Origin: an uncultured Campylobacter sp.
GTDB taxonomy: Bacteria; Campylobacterota; Campylobacteria; Campylobacterales; Campylobacteraceae
Assembly (NCBI RefSeq): GCF_938045535.1
Contig: NZ_CALIMQ010000111.1
Coordinates: forward strand, 1-10,968
Reading direction: 5' to 3'
DNA length: 10,968 nucleotides
Positions within the stretch are counted from its first letter, which is position 1. The number at the start of each line of letters is the position of its first letter. Below, in pieces: positions 6,596 through 10,968 of this stretch. The notes beneath the pieces are model-generated. The model made no database searches and was not told the origin of the DNA. It saw only the letters and a list, made by a program, of their open reading frames with translations. Both the position numbers and the translations under genes were made by a program.

Positions 6596-6866
6596 AGATG
6601 AAATTTTTGAAATTTTAAAAAAGGCGCTCGTGGAGCTTTTCGAGATCGACGAGAGCAAGGTCGTGCCTGAGGCCAAAATTTACGAGGATCTGCAGATCGA
6701 CAGCATCGACGCGATCGATCTGGTCGATTACGTCAAGAAAAACACCGGCTATAAGCTGATGCCCGATGATTTTAAAAACATCCAAACCCTTGGCGACATC
6801 GTGGATGCCGTAGCAGCGAAGCTCAATCAGGGCGCGAGCGGGGAGACTACGGATGGCGAGAGTTAA
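6588..6866 (+). CDS. apeF: Acyl carrier protein 2 (ApeF-like)
   Basis: 92 residues, acidic, with the carrier-protein motif LQIDSIDAIDL; S39 is the phosphopantetheine site. The ATG at 6588 is chosen because TAGGAG lies five bases upstream and it gives a normal N-terminus (MSKDEIFEIL); an in-frame ATG 42 bases upstream would add a meaningless extension read from inside the first ACP gene. It overlaps that gene by 8 nt. The C-terminal tail (QGASGETTDGES) is loose and polar. The stop codon lies inside a copy of the dispersed word TTAAATTTAGCCG (6863-6875), so the very end of the gene may have been altered when the following repeat-rich stretch arose. Confidence 0.9.
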   Translation: MSKDEIFEILKKALVELFEIDESKVVPEAKIYEDLQIDSIDAIDLVDYVKKNTGYKLMPDDFKNIQTLGDIVDAVAAKLNQGASGETTDGES

Positions 6867-7020
6867 ATTTAGCCGTGCGGCGCGGCAAGATCGCGCGTGC
6901 GCAGCTCGGTAGTTTACTTTGCGGCGGCGTTTGGCTTGATAGATAGCAACGGCGGCATTTTGTTTGGTGCGCGCGGTGTTTTGACGGCACACAGCGAACG
7001 TTTTATTGAAAGCATGCAGG

Positions 7021-7082
7021 AAGCGGCTTGCGGGCTTGGCGATTAAGCGGCACGGTACAAAGCCCGCCTACCCGCCGCTTTT
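7021..7082 (+). terminator. Possible intrinsic terminator after the ACP genes
   Basis: AAGCGGC (7021-7027) and GCGGGCTT (7030-7037) can pair with AAGCCCGC (7060-7067) and GCCGCTT (7074-7080), followed by a short T run (7079-7082). The outer and inner stems are separated by unequal bulges (2 and 6 nt) and the loop is 22 nt, so it is not a textbook terminator. A second AAGCGGC at 7045-7051 gives an alternative pairing with 7074-7080. It could attenuate or split transcription of the operon. Confidence 0.35.
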
Positions 7083-7091
7083 AAGCTATTA

Positions 7092-7136
7092 TGCAAAGCG
7101 CTTTGCAGATCAAAATTTTAAAATTTTAATCTGCAA
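7092..7136. repeat. Nested palindromes
   Basis: TGCAAAGCGCTTTGCA (7092-7107) is a perfect palindrome. Overlapping it, TTGCAGAT (7103-7110) pairs with ATCTGCAA (7129-7136), and the interior AAAATTTTAAAATTTT is itself palindromic, giving a 34-bp palindrome broken by a single mismatch. No T run follows, so a simple terminator is unlikely. Confidence 0.85.
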
Positions 7137-7145
7137 GCCTGGGTG

Positions 7146-7211
7146 AAATTTTGAAATTTTAAAAGACGTCGTTTCTTTTGAGACCGTCGTTTTCATAAAA
7201 TTTCAAAATTT
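7146..7211. repeat. AT-rich 16-bp inverted repeat with GACG/CGTC inner stem
   Basis: AAATTTTGAAATTTTA (7146-7161) is the exact reverse complement of TAAAATTTCAAAATTT (7196-7211). In the 34-base centre, GACG (7165-7168) can pair with CGTC (7185-7188), extending the cruciform or hairpin. It follows the nested palindrome after nine bases. Confidence 0.85.
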
Positions 7212-7441
7212 TAAAATTTCGGCTAAATTTAATTTAGCGGATTTTATCGCGAGCGCGACGCCGCGGGTTAAATTAAAGCGCAGCTAAATTTTAAGATGCG
7301 GCTAGAATTTGAAGGCGGCAGGCGCGGCTGAATTAAAATTTTAAAAGTGCGGCACCTAAAATCGAACGCTAAGGCCAAATTTAAAGTATCGAAGCGCGGT
7401 AATAATCGCGCCGATTGCGCTACTAGCAGCAAAACCAAAAT

Positions 7442-7576
7442 CGCTGCGACGAAACTAAAGCTACCACAGCAAAAGCCTAGCCAGCCGCGGTAAAACTAAA
7501 ACCGCAGCAGAAAAAAGCTCAACCGCTGTGACGAGGCTAAAGCTGCCACGGCAAAAGCCCAACCGCCGCGGTAAAA
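7442..7576 (+). repeat. Degenerate 82-bp-period direct repeat
   Basis: Copy 1 (7442-7495) and copy 2 (7524-7576) share CGCTG-GACGA--CTAAAGCT-CCAC-GCAAAAGCC and GCCGCGGTAAAA, with a few substitutions and one indel. Similar but weaker sequence precedes copy 1 (GCGGTAA near 7396, GCAGCAAAACC near 7427). It contains stops in the frames I checked and is probably not coding. Confidence 0.75.
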
Positions 7577-7601
7577 AAACCAAGCCCTTGCGGCTAAATT
7601 T

Positions 7602-7618
7602 AAGGATTACAGAGATTG
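7602..7618 (+). promoter_or_regulatory. Ribosome binding site setting a TTG start for apeG
   Basis: AAGGA at 7602-7606 lies nine bases before the TTG at 7616-7618. It directly abuts the inverted 13-mer copy at 7591-7603, so the repeat stretch ends exactly at the translation signal of apeG. Confidence 0.55.
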
Positions 7619-8155
7619 CGACGAACGATATTTTTAAAAACAGCTACCGTAATTTTAAGCGTGTTTTACCCTTTCGGCCTCTATTTTTTGCACGGCGGCG
7701 CGCTGGTCTGCTTGCTTGTAGCGATGAGCGCGCTATGGGGAGCGCGAGCTGTTTTTGAAAGTAAAGATCACGCTATTAAGGGCGCGAGCGCGGCATTTTT
7801 TGCGCTGTGCGCCGTATTTGGCGGCGGAGCGCTTGCGTATCTGTATCCGCTCATAATAAATTTCTCGCTCGCGGCGCTTTTCGCGCTCAGCCTAAGATCG
7901 ACGCCCGCGATCACGCGCTTAGCGCTTTTGAAGCAGCCAGGTCTCAACGAGCACGGCCGCGCCTACACGCGCAAGCTGACCGAAATTTGGCTCGGATTTT
8001 TCGTGCTAAACGGCCTACTTAGCGCGGCGCTGCTGCTACTGCGAGATAAAATTTATTGGAGCGTTTACTGCGGCGCGATCTCATACGTCCTCATCGGCGC
8101 GCTGATCGGCGGCGAGATGATTTTTAGGAAATTTTATGTTAAAAAATTTGATTAA
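7616..8155 (+). CDS. apeG: Polytopic inner-membrane protein (ApeG-like, COG4648-type)
   Basis: 179 residues with about six hydrophobic segments (residues about 10-27, 29-46, 58-77, 79-93, 122-142, 147-168). The motifs YPFGLYF near the N-terminus, YPLIIN (77-82), QPGLN (107-111) and RAYTRKLTEIWLGFFVLNG (115-133) fit the small membrane protein that sits beside the AMP-ligase in aryl polyene clusters. Its biochemical role is not established; a part in presenting or moving the lipid-linked pigment is inferred from location. The TTG start gives a positively charged N-terminus (MRR) before the first helix and has a good Shine-Dalgarno. Its last 20 bases overlap the ligase gene. Confidence 0.78.
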   Translation: MRRTIFLKTATVILSVFYPFGLYFLHGGALVCLLVAMSALWGARAVFESKDHAIKGASAAFFALCAVFGGGALAYLYPLIINFSLAALFALSLRSTPAITRLALLKQPGLNEHGRAYTRKLTEIWLGFFVLNGLLSAALLLLRDKIYWSVYCGAISYVLIGALIGGEMIFRKFYVKKFD

Positions 8156-10229
8156 TTCTTTGAAACCTTACGAGCGCGAAATCCTTGCTGCGGCGGCTCT
8201 TGCGCGCGATTTAGCAAAAACTGGATGCAAGCAGAGCGAAGCGGCAAACTTAAAAGGCGCGGACAAACTCAAAAATAGCGCGGCAAGCGTAAATTTAAAA
8301 GATGCGGAAAATTCTAGCGGCGGCACAGATACCGCGCGCGACCTGCAATCGGCGCAGACGCAAGAGCAAGAACGCGCGCCGATGATTGAAATTTACGGCG
8401 AGGACGCGGCGGAGCTCATCGCGTTTTTTTTCGGCGCGCTGATTGCGGGCTTTGCGCCCGTACTGCTGCGAGAGCCCAAATTTAGCGGTAAATTTCATCT
8501 AGGCGGCGACGTAAAAATTCCAAATCTCGCCGCAGCGCAAAATTTAGACGAATTTAGCCCGCATGATTTAGAAAAAATTTCGCCGCACGATACGGGAAAA
8601 TCCGCGCCTAAAATTTCATCTAAAAACGCGCCGCAAAATCACGCGCCGTGCGAGCAAGAGGCTGTCTCTTTGTATCTGCTGCGCGCCGATCAAAAATTTT
8701 ATATCAAAACTTCAGGCTCGACGGGCGAAGCGAAAAATATCGGAAAAAGCCTACGCGATATGGTTTTGGAGGCGGAATTTTTGGTAGAAAGATTCGGCCT
8801 TTGCGCAAGCGATCGATTTTTATCGGGTGTCTCGCACCAAAATATGTTCGGGCTCACATTTAGCATCTTCGTGCCGCTGATTTGCGGCTCGCGCACGCAA
8901 AAAGGCGGTCTAAACTACCCTGAAATCATCCTTGCAGCCGATCTTGCGGGCGCCGTGCTGATCAGCTCACCCACGGTGCTCGGCGCGCTGTGCGAGCACG
9001 CAGACGCCGCAAACATAGCGCCTTTGAGCACCATTTTTAGCGCGGGTGCACCGCTAAGTCCTGCGATCCGAGATAATTTGCGCGCGCTTAGCAGTGCCCG
9101 CATCGTCGATATTTACGGCTCGAGCGAGACGGGCGTGATCGCCTGCAACGAGGGCGCGGGGCTTAAAAAATTCGCTCCAGTTAGCGTGCAGATCCGCGCA
9201 GATATTGATAGCGGCAGCGCGGCAAAATGCGAGAATAAGCCCTTCGATCTTGTGGCAAGCTCTTGCGGCGGAAATTCTGCGGCAAAGCCTAAAACACGCT
9301 GTGCGGACGGGCAAGACGCAAACCGCTCGGGCAAGCAGGCGTCTAAATTTAATGCAGACGTTAGCGATAAAACCGCGACCGATACAGAAAACAGCTCCGC
9401 ACCGAACTCCGCGACAAAACACGACGATAAATTTACGCAGGCAGAGGGGCTTTGCGATAAATTTACGACAAAGCGGCCCGCCGACCAATTTTCGCAAACG
9501 GGCGAGTTTACGATCAGCTCGCCTTGGTGCGAGCGCTTTGAAAGCCGCGATTTCGGCTATGTGTGCGCAGATGAGATCACGCTTTTGGGGCGCGGCGATC
9601 GCACCGTAAAGATCAACGAAAACCGCGTGAGCCTCGATCTTCTCGAAGCCAAACTCCGCTCGCACGAATTTATCGGCGAGTGCAGGATTGATCTGCACCC
9701 CCAGCGAGACCGCGCCGTAGCTCTTATCAAGCTCAGCGAACGCGGCGAGCAGGCGTTTCGCGCAGGCGGCAAAAAGGGCGTCACGGACGAGTTAAAGGCC
9801 TTTTTAAAGCCCGAATTCGGCGCGATTTTGCGCTACTTTAAGATCGCAAGCAAGCTGCCTTTTAATGAGCAGGGCAAGCTAAGCAAAAAGGACTTTTTAA
9901 GCGCCCTGCAGCGCTACGAGGTGCCAATTTTCGAGCGGAGCGCGGAGAGTGAGTTTCGCGCGAAGGTGCGAGCCAGCGACTTTTATTTTGACGGACACTT
10001 TGCGCGATTTGCGCTGGTGCCCGCGTTTATGCAGCTTCGCTTCGTATTGATCTGCGCAAAAGCCCTGGGCTACGAGCTGGACGGCACGCAAAAGATAGAA
10101 AATTTAAAATTTACGAATTTCATCCGCCCCGGCGATGAAATTTTAATCAAAATCACCGAAGCAAGCGGCAAACTCCGCTTTGAAATTTCAAACGACAAGG
10201 TCTGCGCCAGTGGAAGAATTTGCCTTTAA
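8136..10229 (+). CDS. apeH-apeI: AMP-ligase fused to hotdog dehydratase (ApeH-ApeI-like)
   Basis: 697 residues. The N-terminal part is an ANL-family acyl-ACP ligase that would activate an aryl acid as its adenylate and load it on an ACP: P-loop TSGSTGEAK (192-200), IYGSSETG (326-333), hinge GRGDRTVKI (485-493, D488) and the A10 lysine K581 in NEQGKLSK. The last ~110 residues are a second hotdog dehydratase like ApeI: FDGHFARF (618-625) with catalytic His H621, then LVPAFMQLRF (627-636). At the place of the usual acidic residue there is R635. Low-complexity stretches occupy about residues 29-84, 125-175 and 356-455, making the protein much longer than ligase (~450) plus dehydratase (~115). AGGAA lies before the ATG; the start overlaps apeG by 20 nt and the end overlaps apeJ by 20 nt. 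The ligase call is firm, the fusion is directly visible, and the substrate is inferred. Confidence 0.87.
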   Translation: MLKNLINSLKPYEREILAAAALARDLAKTGCKQSEAANLKGADKLKNSAASVNLKDAENSSGGTDTARDLQSAQTQEQERAPMIEIYGEDAAELIAFFFGALIAGFAPVLLREPKFSGKFHLGGDVKIPNLAAAQNLDEFSPHDLEKISPHDTGKSAPKISSKNAPQNHAPCEQEAVSLYLLRADQKFYIKTSGSTGEAKNIGKSLRDMVLEAEFLVERFGLCASDRFLSGVSHQNMFGLTFSIFVPLICGSRTQKGGLNYPEIILAADLAGAVLISSPTVLGALCEHADAANIAPLSTIFSAGAPLSPAIRDNLRALSSARIVDIYGSSETGVIACNEGAGLKKFAPVSVQIRADIDSGSAAKCENKPFDLVASSCGGNSAAKPKTRCADGQDANRSGKQASKFNADVSDKTATDTENSSAPNSATKHDDKFTQAEGLCDKFTTKRPADQFSQTGEFTISSPWCERFESRDFGYVCADEITLLGRGDRTVKINENRVSLDLLEAKLRSHEFIGECRIDLHPQRDRAVALIKLSERGEQAFRAGGKKGVTDELKAFLKPEFGAILRYFKIASKLPFNEQGKLSKKDFLSALQRYEVPIFERSAESEFRAKVRASDFYFDGHFARFALVPAFMQLRFVLICAKALGYELDGTQKIENLKFTNFIRPGDEILIKITEASGKLRFEISNDKVCASGRICL
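9201..9500 (+). other. Low-complexity insertion (~100 codons) in the ligase domain
   Basis: Residues about 356-455 lie between the core strand VSVQIRA and GEFTISSPW, which are near neighbours in ordinary ANL enzymes. The segment is rich in A, K, N, S, T and D. It has the repeated word GATAAATTTACG at 9425-9436 and 9456-9467 and other KF/KFT words. It keeps the frame, has no stops and resembles the insertions in the ApeC-like protein. The exact boundaries are approximate. Confidence 0.65.
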
Positions 10230-10968
10230 GCCCGCATTTTTACTGCCCTACTTCAACCACCCCGCGCGCATCGCCGAGCTCGTGCACGCCCTGGCGCCCA
10301 TCGCGCCCGTGCTGATCGTGGACGACGGTAGCGACGAAGCGAGCAAAAGCGCGCTAAAGGGGCTTGCGGCTCAAATTTACACCCGCGCGCAAAACGGCGG
10401 CAAAGGCGCTGCCGTGTGCGACGGCCTAGTGTGGGCGAAGAAACTTGGATTTACGCATGCTTTTCAGATCGACGCGGACTTTCAGCACGACGTAAGCAGA
10501 TGCGAGGAGTTTTTGGCACTTGCGGCGCAGCAGCCCTCCGCGCTGATCTGCGCTGCGCCCGCGTATGACGAAAGCGCGCCCAAATCCCGCCTACACGGAC
10601 GCAAGATAATGAATTTTTGGTGCGTGATAAATACCCTCTCGCACCGCATAAAAGACGCGATGTGCGGCTTTAGAATTTACCCGCTAGAGGGGATCGTGCC
10701 GCTTCTGTCCCGCACGAAAAGCCGCAGGATGGGCTTTGATGCCGAAATTTTAATCCTAGCCGTGCGCGCGGGGCTAGAGATAAAATGGCTCAATCTGGCG
10801 GTGCGCTACGAAACGGGCGGAGTGAGCCACTTCGCGCCGTTTCGAGATAATTTCGGAATTTCGCTGATGCACGCTAGGCTATTTTGCGGACTTCCGCTTT
10901 GGCTTGCAAAAAGAGCGCTTCGCCGCTTTAGCTCGCTTTTTGGAAACATCGACGTACATAATTACGCG
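10210..10968 (+). CDS. apeJ: Family 2 glycosyltransferase, N-terminal part (ApeJ-like), partial
   Basis: 253 codons open to the right edge, starting at a GTG at 10210 with AAGG nine bases upstream and a 20-nt overlap with the ligase gene. The sequence shows a GT-A fold: LLPYFNHP (11-18), VDDGS (37-41), NGGKG, IDADFQHD (87-94) with D88/D90 as the metal-binding DxD, and the acceptor-side MCGFRIYPL. This is the dolichyl-phosphate-mannose-synthase-like group. In ape clusters such a domain is usually followed by an LpxL/HtrB-like acyltransferase domain in one protein, which would lie beyond the window. The role, inferred, is to glycosylate or build the lipid head group to which the polyene is attached at the inner membrane. 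The glycosyltransferase call is secure; the name rests on context. Confidence 0.85.
   Translation, partial: MEEFAFKPAFLLPYFNHPARIAELVHALAPIAPVLIVDDGSDEASKSALKGLAAQIYTRAQNGGKGAAVCDGLVWAKKLGFTHAFQIDADFQHDVSRCEEFLALAAQQPSALICAAPAYDESAPKSRLHGRKIMNFWCVINTLSHRIKDAMCGFRIYPLEGIVPLLSRTKSRRMGFDAEILILAVRAGLEIKWLNLAVRYETGGVSHFAPFRDNFGISLMHARLFCGLPLWLAKRALRRFSSLFGNIDVHNYA

Larger units (their letters stand above)
6867..7615. other. Repeat- and palindrome-rich gap between apeF and apeG
   Basis: In 749 bp I find no convincing gene. The stretch contains a terminator-like hairpin (7021-7082), a nested palindrome (7092-7136), a long AT-rich inverted repeat (7146-7211), a short palindrome GCTAAATT-T-AATTTAGC (7222-7238) and an 82-bp-period direct repeat (7442-7576). 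The 13-mer TTAAATTTAGCCG marks both ends: + strand at 6863-6875, and inverted at 7591-7603 and also inside at 7220-7232. In typical ape clusters apeG follows apeF closely, so this looks like inserted or expanded sequence. A promoter for the downstream genes could lie here, but I cannot point to a reliable -10/-35 pair. Confidence 0.75.

Noticed and set aside
6897..7046. A 49-codon GTG-started ORF in the apeF-apeG gap, with fairly protein-like sequence (V-V-Y-F-A-A-A-F-G-L-I-D).
   Set aside because: It has no Shine-Dalgarno and no recognisable family, and it ends inside the terminator-like hairpin. It could be a remnant, but there is too little evidence to annotate it.
6863..7603. Calling the gap an insertion sequence.
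   Set aside because: There is no transposase ORF, and no target-site duplication could be identified; the 13-bp ends are also found elsewhere, so only a tentative finding is given.
7528..7758. A 76-codon + strand ORF starting in the 82-bp repeat and overlapping apeG.
   Set aside because: Its 3' half is an out-of-frame reading of the apeG membrane segments and its 5' half is repeat sequence; apeG has the better start and protein features.

Overview
The window is most of an aryl polyene (APE) type II polyketide/fatty-acid-like biosynthetic operon, all on the + strand. The organism is probably a Campylobacterota species, perhaps an oral Campylobacter relative. That guess rests on word use (very frequent AAATTTA/AAAATTT inside otherwise GC-rich genes, many TTG and GTG starts) and is an inference, not a species call. 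Gene names are transferred from the ape clusters of E. coli and Xenorhabdus by domain content and relative order.

Layout: 1-124 is the C-terminal end of a ketosynthase (ApeO-like). It is followed, mostly with overlapping ends, by a hotdog dehydratase (121-549, ApeP), a FabG-type ketoreductase (542-1276, ApeQ), a complete FabF-type ketosynthase (1270-2499, ApeR), a small secreted protein of the family usually mislabelled 'excinuclease ATPase subunit' (2510-2932), a ketosynthase-like partner/chain-length-factor protein (2922-4481, ApeC), an unrecognised very basic repeat ORF (4471-5580), a lysophospholipid-type acyltransferase (5577-6332, ApeD) and two acyl carrier proteins (6329-6595 and 6588-6866, ApeE and ApeF). 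A 749-bp gene-poor stretch full of palindromes and degenerate repeats follows (6867-7615). Then come a polytopic membrane protein (7616-8155, ApeG), an AMP-ligase fused to a second hotdog dehydratase (8136-10229, ApeH-ApeI) and the start of a family 2 glycosyltransferase (10210 to the right edge, ApeJ).

How the genes work together (family knowledge): the ligase activates an aryl acid and loads it on an ACP. Ketosynthase, ketoreductase and dehydratase cycles build a fully conjugated polyene. The membrane acyltransferase and the glycosyltransferase/acyltransferase protein attach it to a lipid destined for the outer membrane, where it acts as an antioxidant pigment. Thioesterase and export genes (ApeK-N) are not in the window.

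The core pathway is known. The unusual parts are: (i) the two dehydratase halves carry complementary catalytic residues, acid but no His in ApeP, and His but Arg in place of the acid in the ApeI domain, with the ApeI domain fused to the ligase; (ii) ApeC and ApeH carry long low-complexity, repeat-derived in-frame insertions; (iii) a 369-codon basic ORF, built partly from degenerate 36-bp (12-codon) repeats that stay in one frame, is wedged between apeC and apeD with coupled ends; and (iv) a 13-bp word, TTAAATTTAGCCG, occurs six times, including inverted copies at the two ends of the apeF-apeG gap. These suggest that one short-repeat expansion process has been reshaping this operon.
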